Shown in pieces: positions 8,787-19,768 of a DNA stretch of 64,000 nt. The position numbers and the translations under genes are program-made. Source of the DNA: Telluria beijingensis (GTDB lineage Bacteria; Pseudomonadota; Gammaproteobacteria; Burkholderiales; Burkholderiaceae_D); NCBI RefSeq assembly GCF_030770395.1, contig NZ_CP132480.1:4248038-4312037 (forward strand), written 5' to 3'. The notes beneath the pieces were generated by a model. That model had not been told where the DNA came from. It saw only the letters and a program-made list of their open reading frames with translations, and ran no database searches. Every line of letters begins with the position of its first letter. Positions within the stretch are counted from its first letter, which is position 1.

Positions 8787-9299
8787 ATGGGGGTAATCGT
8801 GGGTAAAGAGAGTAGCCAGAAGTTCATTGCGCGCAACCGCGCGCCGCGCGTGCAGATCGAATATGACGTCGAGGTGTATGGCGCCGAGAAAAAAGTCCAG
8901 CTGCCGTTCGTGATGGGCGTGATGGCCGACCTGTCCGGCCAGCCGGCCGATCCGCTGGCGCCGGTCGCCGAGCGCAAGTTCCTGGAGATCGACGTCGACA
9001 ACTTCGACGAGCGCCTGAAGGCGATGAAGCCGCGCGTGGCCGTGCAGGTGCCGAACACGCTCACCGGCGAAGGCAATCTGTCGATCGACATGACGTTCCA
9101 GAACATGGACGACTTCACGCCGGCCGCGATCGCGCGCAAGGTCGAGCCGCTAACCAAGCTGCTCGAGGCGCGCGGCCAGTTGTCGAACCTGATGACCTAT
9201 ATGGACGGCAAGACCGGCGCCGAAGACCTGATCGCCAAGCTGCTGGCCGAACCGGCCCTGATGCAGGCGCTGACCTCGGCCCCGAAGCCGCAAGAATAA
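8787..9299 (+). CDS. tssB: T6SS contractile sheath small subunit TssB (VipA/ImpB)
   Basis: Small sheath subunit that forms the contractile tail sheath with TssC around the Hcp tube. The 170 residues show the family start (ESSQKFIARNRAPRVQIEYDV), the core LPFVMGVMADLSG and the region around NVRVEG-like DMTFQNMDDF. The ATG at 8787 has no good ribosome site. A GTG at 8799 lies 5 bases after a GGGGG run and would begin four residues later, close to where family members usually start, so the true start may be 8799. The gene lies 24 bases upstream of tssC. Confidence 0.95.
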   Translation: MGVIVGKESSQKFIARNRAPRVQIEYDVEVYGAEKKVQLPFVMGVMADLSGQPADPLAPVAERKFLEIDVDNFDERLKAMKPRVAVQVPNTLTGEGNLSIDMTFQNMDDFTPAAIARKVEPLTKLLEARGQLSNLMTYMDGKTGAEDLIAKLLAEPALMQALTSAPKPQE

Positions 9300-9323
9300 A
9301 CCTGACCGTCCTGGAGAATGAAG

Positions 9324-10811
9324 ATGGCTGAACAACAGTTACAACAAGAACAGGCTGGCGGCACGCTCGAGATGAGCGATTTCGGCAGCCTGCTGCAAAA
9401 GGAATTCAAGCCGCAGTCCGACAAGGCCAAGGAAGCGGTCGAGTCGGCCGTGCGCACGCTGGCCGAGCAGGCCCTGGCCGGCAGCAATGTGATGGCTGGC
9501 GACGTGCTCGGCACGATCGAAGGCCTGATCGCCGCGCTCGACAAGAAGCTCAGCGAGCAGATCAACCTGATCCTGCACACCCCCGAGTTCCAGTCGGTCG
9601 AATCGGCATGGCGCGGCCTGCACCACCTGGTCAACAACACCGAGACCGACGAAACGCTGAAGATCCGCGTGATGAACATCTCGAAGAACGACCTGGGCAA
9701 GACGCTCAAGAAGTTCAAGGGCACGGCCTGGGACCAGAGCCCGATCTTCAAGAAGATGTATGAAGAAGAATTCGGCCAGTTCGGCGGCGAGCCGTTCGGC
9801 GCCATCGTGGCCGACTATTACTTCGACAATACCGCGCCCGACGTCGAGCTGCTGTCGAACATGGCCAAGGTGGCCGCGGCCGCCCACGCGCCGTTCATCG
9901 CGGCCGCCGCGCCATCGGTGATGCTGATGGAATCGTGGCAGGAGCTGGCCAACCCGCGCGACCTGACCAAGATCTTCCAGACCCCGGAACACGCCGCCTG
10001 GCGCTCGTTCCGCGAGTCCGAGGATTCGCGCTACGTCGGCCTGGCCATGCCGCGCTTCCTGGCGCGCCAGCCCTACGGCGCCAAGACCGATCCGGTCGAG
10101 GCCTTCGACTTCGAAGAAGATACCTCGGCCGCCGGCAGCAAGAACTACACCTGGGCCAACGCGGCCTATGCGATGGCGGTCAACATCAACCGCTCGTTCA
10201 AGGAATACGGCTGGTGCTCGCGGATCCGCGGCATCGAGTCGGGCGGCGCGGTCGAAGGCCTGCCGGTGCATGCGTTCCCGACCGATGATGGCGGCGTCGA
10301 CATGCAGTGCCCGACCGAGATCGCGATCTCGGACCGGCGCGAAGCCGAACTGGCGGCCAACGGCTTCATGCCGCTGGTGCACAAGAAGAACACCGACTTC
10401 GCGGCCTTTATCGGCGCCCAGTCGCTGCACAAGCCGGCCGAATACGACGATCCGGACGCCAGCGCCAACGCCAATCTGGCAGCGCGCCTGCCTTACCTGT
10501 TCGCCACCTGCCGCTTCGCGCACTACCTCAAGTGCATCGTGCGCGACAAGATCGGCTCGTTCAAGGGCCGCGACGAGATGGAGCGCTGGCTGACCAAGTG
10601 GATCATGCAGTACGTCGACGGCGATCCGGCGACCTCGAGCGAAGCGACCAAGGCCAAGAAGCCATTGGCCGCGGCCGAAGTGATCCTGGAAGAAGTCGAA
10701 GGCAATCCGGGCTACTACACCTCGAAGTTCTTCCTGCGTCCGCATTACCAGCTCGAAGGCTTGACGGTGTCGCTGCGCCTGGTATCGAAGATGCCTTCCG
10801 CCAAGGGTTAA
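9324..10811 (+). CDS. tssC: T6SS contractile sheath large subunit TssC (VipB/ImpC)
   Basis: Large sheath subunit, partner of TssB; its C-terminal domain is recognised by ClpV after contraction. The protein has 495 residues, normal for the family. Recognisable segments include the N-terminal sheath-interlocking part, the ESAWRGLHHLV motif, the FGAIVADYYFD segment and the end GLTVSLRLVSKMP. The ATG at 9324 is preferred over one at 9318 because GGAG sits 7 bases before it, against only one base for the other. It follows tssB and precedes hcp in the usual order. Confidence 0.96.
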   Translation: MAEQQLQQEQAGGTLEMSDFGSLLQKEFKPQSDKAKEAVESAVRTLAEQALAGSNVMAGDVLGTIEGLIAALDKKLSEQINLILHTPEFQSVESAWRGLHHLVNNTETDETLKIRVMNISKNDLGKTLKKFKGTAWDQSPIFKKMYEEEFGQFGGEPFGAIVADYYFDNTAPDVELLSNMAKVAAAAHAPFIAAAAPSVMLMESWQELANPRDLTKIFQTPEHAAWRSFRESEDSRYVGLAMPRFLARQPYGAKTDPVEAFDFEEDTSAAGSKNYTWANAAYAMAVNINRSFKEYGWCSRIRGIESGGAVEGLPVHAFPTDDGGVDMQCPTEIAISDRREAELAANGFMPLVHKKNTDFAAFIGAQSLHKPAEYDDPDASANANLAARLPYLFATCRFAHYLKCIVRDKIGSFKGRDEMERWLTKWIMQYVDGDPATSSEATKAKKPLAAAEVILEEVEGNPGYYTSKFFLRPHYQLEGLTVSLRLVSKMPSAKG

Positions 10812-10903
10812 GCAGGGTCCGGCGCGGGCAGGTGCCCGCGCGCAGTAGTGGGATGTCCAACCAACGCCAGGTCACAAGGTGACTGGCACACAAGGAGAAT
10901 GCA

Positions 10904-11395
10904 ATGGCATTAGATATGTTCATCAACATGGGCCCGAAAATCAAGGGCGAATCGCGCGACAAGGTGCAGGGTCCGAAGGGCGACATCGACGTCCTGGCCT
11001 GGAGCTGGGGCATGAGCCAGTCGGGCACCACCCACATGGGTGGTGGCGGCGGCGCCGGCAAGGCCAACTTCCAGGACATCTCGTTCACCAAGTACATCGA
11101 CAGCTCGACCAATGCGCTGATGGTGGCCCTGGCCAAGGGTACCCACATCGACCAGGTCACGCTGTTGGTGCGCAAGGCCGGCGATGGCCAGCAGAAGTAC
11201 ATCTCGATCATCATGGCTGAAGTGCTGGTCACCTCGATCTCGACCGGCGGCAGCGGCGGCGAGGACCGCCTGACCGAGAACGTCACGCTCAACTTCGCCA
11301 AGGTGCAGTTCGCCTACACCCCGCAAGACTCGAAGGGCACCGTCGCTGGCGACAAGACCTTCGCCTGGGACATCGCGGAAAACGCCGAAGCGTAA
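10904..11395 (+). CDS. hcp: T6SS inner tube protein Hcp (TssD)
   Basis: Hcp hexamers stack into the expelled inner tube and can carry small effectors in the lumen. The 163 residues have the typical Hcp beta-barrel signatures: DMFINMGPKIKGES at the start, DIDVLAWSWGMSQ, an FTKYIDSSTNALM core and a final VQFAYTPQDSKG strand. A glycine stretch (HMGGGGGAGK) in the loop after the second strand is common in this subfamily. A strong AAGGAGA ribosome site precedes the ATG. An intrinsic terminator follows directly, a plausible reason for differential output between hcp and the genes behind it. Confidence 0.96.
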   Translation: MALDMFINMGPKIKGESRDKVQGPKGDIDVLAWSWGMSQSGTTHMGGGGGAGKANFQDISFTKYIDSSTNALMVALAKGTHIDQVTLLVRKAGDGQQKYISIIMAEVLVTSISTGGSGGEDRLTENVTLNFAKVQFAYTPQDSKGTVAGDKTFAWDIAENAEA

Positions 11396-11438
11396 GCCGC
11401 GGCCGCGCCGCGGTTCAACCGCGGCGCCTGTCGTCAAG

Positions 11439-11473
11439 CCTGCCGCCGCCACGCGGCGGCAGGGATTTTTTTT
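11439..11473 (+). terminator. Intrinsic terminator after hcp
   Basis: A perfect 10-base-pair GC-rich stem (11439-11448 with 11454-11463, loop 11449-11453) is followed two bases later by eight consecutive T (11466-11473). This is a textbook Rho-independent terminator inside the T6SS gene run, 43 bases past the hcp stop and 51 bases before tagJ. Confidence 0.85.
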
Positions 11474-11523
11474 CGAACCACAGAATTTTTTGGCGCCGCA
11501 CGACGCGGCCACTGGAGCATGGC

Positions 11524-12384
11524 ATGACCGCGCAAGAGCTCATTCGTGAAGGCGACCTCGATGGCGCGCTGGCCGCGCTCCAGGCCGAGGTGCGCAGGAA
11601 CGCCGCCGATCCCAAGCTGCGAATATTCCTGTTCCAGCTGCTGTGCGTGCGCGGCGACTGGGCGCGCGCGCTGAACCAGCTGAACGTGGCCGGCGAGCTC
11701 GATGCCGGCGCCCTGCCGATGGTGCAGACCTACCGCGAAGCCATCCAGTGCGAGGCACTGCGCGCCGAGATCTTCGCCGGCAGGCGCGCGCCGCTGATCT
11801 TCGGCGAGCCGCCGGCCTGGCTGGCGCAGCTGGTCGAAGCGCTGGCCCTGGACGCCAGCGATCCGGCGCGCGCCGCGCTGGCGCGGGCCCAGGCCCTCGA
11901 GGCCGCGCCGGCGTCAAGCGGCAGCATCGACGGCGTGCGTTTCGAATGGCTGGCCGACGCCGATGGCCGCCTGGGCCCGGTGCTCGAGGCGATCGTCAAC
12001 GGCCGCTATTTCTGGATTCCCCTGATGCGCATCCGCCGCATCGAGATCGACGCCCCGGCCGACCTGCGCGACACGGTCTGGACCGCCGCCACCTTCACCT
12101 GGGCCAATGGCGCCCAGACCGTCGGCCTGATCCCGACCCGCTACCAGGGCACCGTCGCCACCGGAGACGACGGCCTGCTGCTGGCGCGCCGCACCGAATG
12201 GCAGGAGCTTGGCCAGCAGTACACCGGCCTGGGCCAGCGCATGTTCGCCAGCGACGTCGACGACCACGCGCTGATGGATGCGCGCCTGGTCGAATTCGAC
12301 GCCGGCGACGACGCCGCCGGCCTCGCGCCGGACGAAGTTCCGGCCGAGGCATCGGCCAAGCTGTCGGTATCGCTGCATGGCTGA
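11524..12384 (+). CDS. tagJ: T6SS accessory protein TagJ (ImpE family)
   Basis: TagJ/ImpE proteins bind the TssB N-terminus and are accessory to sheath recycling by ClpV. The 286 residues begin with a TPR-like helical part (LIREGDLDGALAALQAEVR, about 1-120) and continue with the ImpE domain (WLADADGRLGPVLEAIVNGRYFWIPL, then a strand-rich part with IPTRYQGTVA). It lies behind the hcp terminator and overlaps tssE by 8 bases, suggesting translational coupling within the baseplate gene set. Confidence 0.9.
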   Translation: MTAQELIREGDLDGALAALQAEVRRNAADPKLRIFLFQLLCVRGDWARALNQLNVAGELDAGALPMVQTYREAIQCEALRAEIFAGRRAPLIFGEPPAWLAQLVEALALDASDPARAALARAQALEAAPASSGSIDGVRFEWLADADGRLGPVLEAIVNGRYFWIPLMRIRRIEIDAPADLRDTVWTAATFTWANGAQTVGLIPTRYQGTVATGDDGLLLARRTEWQELGQQYTGLGQRMFASDVDDHALMDARLVEFDAGDDAAGLAPDEVPAEASAKLSVSLHG

Positions 12385-12886
12385 ACTGGCGCCCCGCGAG
12401 CGCTTGCAGCCGGGGCTGCTTGACCGGCTCAGCGACGACGAGCCGGACACCAGCAGCGAGCCGCGCGAACGCAGGGTGCTGTCCCTGCGCACCCTGCGCG
12501 AAGGCGTGCTGCGCGACCTGGCCTGGCTCCTGAACACCACCAACCTGCTGTCGGTGGAGCCGTCGGCCGGCCTGCCCGGCGTCGCCAACTCGGTGCTCAA
12601 CTACGGCGTGCCCGCCATGTCGGGCCACGCGGTCGGCAGCATCGACGTGCCCGGCCTGGAGCGCGGGATCCGCCAGGCGATCTGGGATTTCGAGCCACGC
12701 CTGATCCGCGCCAGCGTCAGCGTCAAGGCGCGCCTGGCCGCGTCCGACAAGAACACGCTGACGTTCGACATCGAAGCCGACCTGTGGGCCCAGCCCTATC
12801 CCGAGCGGCTCTACCTCAAGACCGAGCTCGACCTGGAGCGCGGGGCGGTGCTGCTGTCCGAAGCCAATGGCAGGGCTGTCAATTGA
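12377..12886 (+). CDS. tssE: T6SS baseplate protein TssE (gp25-like)
   Basis: Baseplate wedge subunit related to phage T4 gp25, linking the sheath to the baseplate. The 169 residues carry the family features: LRTLREGVLRDLAWLLNTTNL, the NSVLNYGVPAMSG segment and the conserved (L/I)ERGIRQAIWDFEPRL helix with its EPR motif. The start at 12377 lies within the last codons of tagJ, and the stop overlaps the tssF start, so the three genes are tightly coupled. Confidence 0.94.
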   Translation: MAELAPRERLQPGLLDRLSDDEPDTSSEPRERRVLSLRTLREGVLRDLAWLLNTTNLLSVEPSAGLPGVANSVLNYGVPAMSGHAVGSIDVPGLERGIRQAIWDFEPRLIRASVSVKARLAASDKNTLTFDIEADLWAQPYPERLYLKTELDLERGAVLLSEANGRAVN

Positions 12887-14757
12887 ATCCGCGTTTCCTT
12901 CGCTATTACAGCCAGGAGTTGCAGCACCTGCGCGAGGTGGGCGGCGAGTTCGCCCAGGAATTCCCGAAGATTGCCGGCCGCCTGGGCCTGGACAGCTTCG
13001 AGTGCGCCGACCCCTATGTCGAGCGCCTGCTGGAAGGCTTCAGCTTCATGGCCGCGCGGGTGCAGATGAAGATCGACGCCGAGTTCCCGCGCTTCACCCA
13101 GCACCTGTCCGAACTGGTCTATCCGCACCTGCTGGCGCCGACGCCGTCGATGGCGGTGGTGCAGCTGCAGCCCGACCTGAGCAATCCGGCCCTGGAGAAG
13201 GGCTTCCTGGTGCCGCGCGGCAGTCCGATGCGCAGCGTGCTGGGGAAGGGCGACACCACCGCCTGCGAATACCGCACCGCCCATGCCGTCACCCTGTGGC
13301 CGATCGAGCTGGCCGAGGCGAAGTTCTTCACCCATGGCGGCAGCCAGGCCGGCCTGAACGTGCAGCTGCCGCCGGCGGTCAAGGCCGGCGTGCGCCTGCG
13401 CCTGCGCACCGGCGGCGCGCGCTTCTGCGACTTGCCGCTGGACCGCCTGCCATTGCACCTGCGCGGCGCCGACGAAGCGCCGGCGCGCATCCTCGAGGCC
13501 CTGCTGGGCGGCGTGGAAGGCGTGCTGGTGACTCCGGTGGCGCGCCCCGCCGCCTGGCACCGGCTGTTGCCGAAAACGGCGCTGCGTCCGCTCGGCCTGG
13601 CCGAGGACGAAGCGCTGCTGCCCAGCGGCCAGCGCAGCTTCCAGGGCTACCGCCTGCTGCAGGAATATTTCGCCTTCCCGCAGCGCTTCCAGTTCGTCGA
13701 GCTGGCCGGCCTGGCGCCGGCCCTGCGCCAGTGCACCGAGCAGGAAGTCGAGATCACCATCCTGCTGAACCGCGCCGACCCGCAGCTGGAACGCACGCTC
13801 GACGCCTCCAATTTCGCCTTGCACTGCACGCCGGCGGCCAACCTGTTCCAGCGCCGCGCCGACCGCATCGCGGTCAGCGGCGAGCAACTCGAATACCACG
13901 TGCTGGTCGACCGCACCAGGCCGATGGACTACGAGGTGTTCCAGGTCGAATCGGTGACCGGCTATGGCAGCGGCGCCGACGCCGTGCAGGCCTTCGAGCC
14001 CTTCCACGCGGCCAAGGACGTCGGCGCGCTGCACCAGGCGCCGGCCTATTTCCAGGTGCGGCGCGAGCCGCGCCAGGTGTCGCAGCGCCAGCGCCGCGAC
14101 GGCCCGCGCTCGAGCTATATCGGCAGCGAGACCTTCATCGCAATCGTCGATCCGGCCGAGGCGCCTTATCGCGCCGACCTGCGCCAGCTGGGGCTGACGG
14201 TGTGGTGCACCAACCGCGACCTGCCGCTGTCGATGCCGATCGGCGTCGGCAAGACCGATTTCATCCTCGACGACGGCGCCCCGGTGAGCACCGTGCGCTG
14301 CCTGGCCGGCCCCAGCCAGCCCTTGCCCTCGTTCGCCGAGGGCAGCATGGCCTGGCGCCTGCTGAACCAGCTGTCGCTCAACTACCTGTCGCTGCTCGAC
14401 ACCGATCCGTCCCAGGGCGCGGCCGCGCTGCGTGAAATGCTGGCCCTGTACTGCCACCCGCTCGACCTGAACGGGCAGCGCCAGGTCGAGGGCGTGCGTT
14501 CGGTGACGTCGAAGGCGATCACGCGGCGCCTGCCGTCGCCGGGGCCGATCACGGTCGGACGCGGCCTGCAGGTCACCGTCACGCTCGACGACGCCGCCTT
14601 CGAGGGCAGCGGCGCCTTCGTGCTGGGCGCCGTGCTCGCCGAGTTCTTCGGCCAGTACGTGTCGATCAACTCGTTCACCGAAACCGTGGTGCGGACCGTG
14701 GGCCGCGGCGACATCATGCGCTGGCCGGCAAAGGTGGGGGCATGCGCGATCCTGTAG
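12883..14757 (+). CDS. tssF: T6SS baseplate protein TssF (ImpG/VasA)
   Basis: Baseplate wedge protein that assembles with TssG, TssE and TssK. The 624 residues begin MNPRFLRYYSQELQHLRE if a TTG at 12883 is used. This TTG shares bases with the tssE stop (TTGA), a typical coupled start, and matches the family N-terminus. A longer in-frame ATG upstream lies inside tssE and is rejected. Seen are the conserved GRLGLDSFECADPYVERLLE segment, the LVYPHLLAPTPSM motif and the C-terminal RPGPITVGRG-like stretch. It overlaps tssG by 16 bases. Confidence 0.94.
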   Translation: MNPRFLRYYSQELQHLREVGGEFAQEFPKIAGRLGLDSFECADPYVERLLEGFSFMAARVQMKIDAEFPRFTQHLSELVYPHLLAPTPSMAVVQLQPDLSNPALEKGFLVPRGSPMRSVLGKGDTTACEYRTAHAVTLWPIELAEAKFFTHGGSQAGLNVQLPPAVKAGVRLRLRTGGARFCDLPLDRLPLHLRGADEAPARILEALLGGVEGVLVTPVARPAAWHRLLPKTALRPLGLAEDEALLPSGQRSFQGYRLLQEYFAFPQRFQFVELAGLAPALRQCTEQEVEITILLNRADPQLERTLDASNFALHCTPAANLFQRRADRIAVSGEQLEYHVLVDRTRPMDYEVFQVESVTGYGSGADAVQAFEPFHAAKDVGALHQAPAYFQVRREPRQVSQRQRRDGPRSSYIGSETFIAIVDPAEAPYRADLRQLGLTVWCTNRDLPLSMPIGVGKTDFILDDGAPVSTVRCLAGPSQPLPSFAEGSMAWRLLNQLSLNYLSLLDTDPSQGAAALREMLALYCHPLDLNGQRQVEGVRSVTSKAITRRLPSPGPITVGRGLQVTVTLDDAAFEGSGAFVLGAVLAEFFGQYVSINSFTETVVRTVGRGDIMRWPAKVGACAIL

Positions 14758-15758
14758 AGCTCGAGCTGCGGCTCGAACGCGACGCCGCGCGCATGGATTT
14801 CTTCCAGGTCCTGCGCCTGCTCGAGAACGCGCGGCCCGACCTGCCGCGCATCGGCACCTCCCTGCGTCCGCGCGACGACGCGGTGCGCTTCGGGCAAGAC
14901 CCGGCGCTGACTTTCCACCCGACCGCGCTGGGCCAGTTCCTGCGCGCCGACGGCGCCGCGCGGGCCCGCCTGGCGGTGAACTTCTTCGGCCTGCTGGGGG
15001 CCAACGGGCCGCTGCCGCTGCACATCACCGAATATGTGCGCGACCGCCTGCGCCATGGCGGCGACGGCACCATGCTGGCCTTCCTCGACGTGTTCCACCA
15101 CCGCATGCTGTCGCTGTTCTACCGCGCGCGGGCGACGGCCGAGCCGGTGATCAGCCTGGACCGGGCCGACAACGACCGCTTCTCGACGTTCGTGGGCAGC
15201 ATGTTCGGCATCGGCGCGCCGGCGATGCGCGAGCGCGACGCCATCGGCGACTTCGCCAAGCTGCATTTCGCCGGCCTGCTGGCCAACAAGACCCGGCCGG
15301 CATCGGGCCTGGCGACGATCCTGCGCGCCTACTTCAGGCTGCCGTTCCGGATCGAGCAGTTCGTCGGTCACTGGATGCGCCTGCCGGACGACGTCCAGAG
15401 CCGCATCGGCGGCGAGTTCGCGGGCGGGACCGGCAACCGCCTGGGCGGCAGCATGGTGCTCGGGCGCAGCGTATGGGACTGCCAGCACAAGTTCCGGATC
15501 GTGATCGGGCCGCTCGACTATGCCGACTACGGCCGCTTCATGCCTGGCGGGGAGAGCCTGGAACGGCTGCTGGCCTGGGTCAGGAACTATGCGGGCCTGG
15601 CGCTGGACTGGGACGTGCGCCTGATCCTCAAGAAAGAACAACGGCCACCCATGCGGCTGGGCGGGGCGACCCGCCTCGGCTGGAGCACCTGGGTGGCCAG
15701 CGGCAAGGCCACGCGCGACCCGGACCAGATGGTGATCGATCCGGCGCGCGGTCCCTGA
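14742..15758 (+). CDS. tssG: T6SS baseplate protein TssG (ImpH/VasB)
   Basis: Baseplate adaptor paired with TssF. The 338 residues show the family pattern: FFQVLRLLENARPDLPRIG near the N-terminus, VRFGQDPALTFHPT, the VNFFGLLGANGPLPLHITEY motif and the C-terminal LGGSMVLGRSVWDCQHKFRI segment. The ATG lies inside the end of tssF with a GGTGGGGG ribosome site. clpV starts 55 bases downstream. Confidence 0.95.
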   Translation: MRDPVELELRLERDAARMDFFQVLRLLENARPDLPRIGTSLRPRDDAVRFGQDPALTFHPTALGQFLRADGAARARLAVNFFGLLGANGPLPLHITEYVRDRLRHGGDGTMLAFLDVFHHRMLSLFYRARATAEPVISLDRADNDRFSTFVGSMFGIGAPAMRERDAIGDFAKLHFAGLLANKTRPASGLATILRAYFRLPFRIEQFVGHWMRLPDDVQSRIGGEFAGGTGNRLGGSMVLGRSVWDCQHKFRIVIGPLDYADYGRFMPGGESLERLLAWVRNYAGLALDWDVRLILKKEQRPPMRLGGATRLGWSTWVASGKATRDPDQMVIDPARGP

Positions 15759-15813
15759 CCGCGGCCTGGACATATTTACGACAAACGGCAATAACACACA
15801 CTAGGGGAAGTCC

Positions 15814-18570
<2,757 letters not shown>

Positions 18571-18621
18571 TCCAGTGTCACCGCCGGGCGCGCGCCCGGC
18601 CCAACCCAAGGAGGATTCATC

Positions 18622-18918
18622 ATGGCACGTCGTCGTTTTCGCGGTACCCCAATGGTGCTGGGCCTTCCCGATATCGGTACCCATCTCAACACCCTGCGCA
18701 TCAATAACCACCATGCCTTCCACGACAACGTGCTGTTCGTGCTGAACAACCACGCCCCGCACAACCAGATCCACGTTCATCGGGGGCCGAACGGCGGCGT
18801 GCTGTTCATCTCGAAGAAGCGCACCGAGGACGGCGGCTCGCCCGGCGTGCCGGTCGGGCAGAACACCGCGCTGTGGGTGGCCGCTGAAAACGCGGTGGCC
18901 AATATCGCACTCGCCTGA
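18622..18918 (+). CDS. Unrecognised 98-residue protein downstream of clpV
   Basis: No family was recognised. The protein is small and basic, has no signal peptide or membrane segment, and contains an Asn/His-rich core (RINNHHAFHDN, then NNHAPHNQIHVHRG) followed by a likely beta-strand segment (GGVLFISKK) and a short Ala-rich end. A very good ribosome site (AAGGAGG) lies about 8 bases before the ATG, and codon use resembles the neighbours, so the gene is real. It lies 51 bases after clpV and ahead of two more unknown genes. The position suggests a T6SS accessory, adaptor or small cargo role, which is inference only. Confidence 0.7.
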   Translation: MARRRFRGTPMVLGLPDIGTHLNTLRINNHHAFHDNVLFVLNNHAPHNQIHVHRGPNGGVLFISKKRTEDGGSPGVPVGQNTALWVAAENAVANIALA

Positions 18919-18981
18919 GCGCAGCGCTTTCTCGACTGGTTCGCCGGTCGAACGATTACCACTTTTTTTACAGGATTCTTC

Positions 18982-19734
18982 ATGCCCCCCAGCGCAGCAG
19001 ATAACACCGTCAGGAACATGACGGACGTTACCAACATCACCCTCGAATCGCCCGACACGGTCGCCTCGGCCTTTGCAACCGTCCCGTCGCGCTGGCCGCT
19101 GGTGAAGAAGACGGTGCGCATCGCGAGCGGCGCGGCCGGCGCCGGGATCCAGGTCACCCAGCAGGTGCTGGGCACGACCACGCTGGTGGCCCTGTTCACG
19201 GCCGGCGCCGCGGCCTCGGCCACCGGCATCGGGCTGATCGTCGGCGGCGCCGCGGTGACCCTCGGCTCGGTCGCCGCCTCGGCGCGCTCGGCGCTCAAGA
19301 CCCACCGCCACCTGAAGGTGCTGAACGGCCTGCTGGGCCGCGCCAAGGGCATGCCCTGCGACCTGATCGGCGCCGACGGCAGGAAGGCGCCGCGCGTCGA
19401 GGACGAGCACCTCGAGGTGGTGGCGGCGCTGGAATACCTGATCAACAAGAAGGAAAACAAGCGCGGCAAGAAGGTCGCCGGCTCGCTCGGCGCCGGCATC
19501 GCCACCACGCTGTACGGCCTGGGCAAGGCGGTCTACAAATCGGTGAAAGGGACCAAGGGCGTGAACCGCATGGCCCACGCCGACGTCATCGCGCGCCACC
19601 TGGTGACCCACAATTGCGCGCTGGCCCAGGGCATCGCGGCCGAGTTGTACAGCCCGGACGAGATGCTGTGGATGCTGGAACAGGATTCGAAGACGGTGAC
19701 GGCCCTGCTGGCCGAGAAGATGAAATCGACCTGA
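18982..19734 (+). CDS. Unrecognised 250-residue protein with glycine-zipper hydrophobic helices
   Basis: No family was assigned. After a polar N-terminus (about 1-45) there is a long hydrophobic, small-residue-rich stretch (about 50-98) with AGAAASATG and GLIVGGAAVTLG patterns that could form two packed membrane helices. A second such patch occurs near 165-185 (AGSLGAGIATTLYGLG), followed by a charged C-terminal half ending in LLAEKMKST. There is no signal peptide. Such Gly/Ala zipper helices occur in pore-forming T6SS effectors and in inner-membrane immunity proteins. Here it precedes the RNase A-like candidate, so either role is conceivable. An alternative start is the Met at 19018. Confidence 0.7.
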   Translation: MPPSAADNTVRNMTDVTNITLESPDTVASAFATVPSRWPLVKKTVRIASGAAGAGIQVTQQVLGTTTLVALFTAGAAASATGIGLIVGGAAVTLGSVAASARSALKTHRHLKVLNGLLGRAKGMPCDLIGADGRKAPRVEDEHLEVVAALEYLINKKENKRGKKVAGSLGAGIATTLYGLGKAVYKSVKGTKGVNRMAHADVIARHLVTHNCALAQGIAAELYSPDEMLWMLEQDSKTVTALLAEKMKST

Positions 19735-19768
19735 GCGACGCCGTCGCCGGTCAATCGAGGAGAACGTC

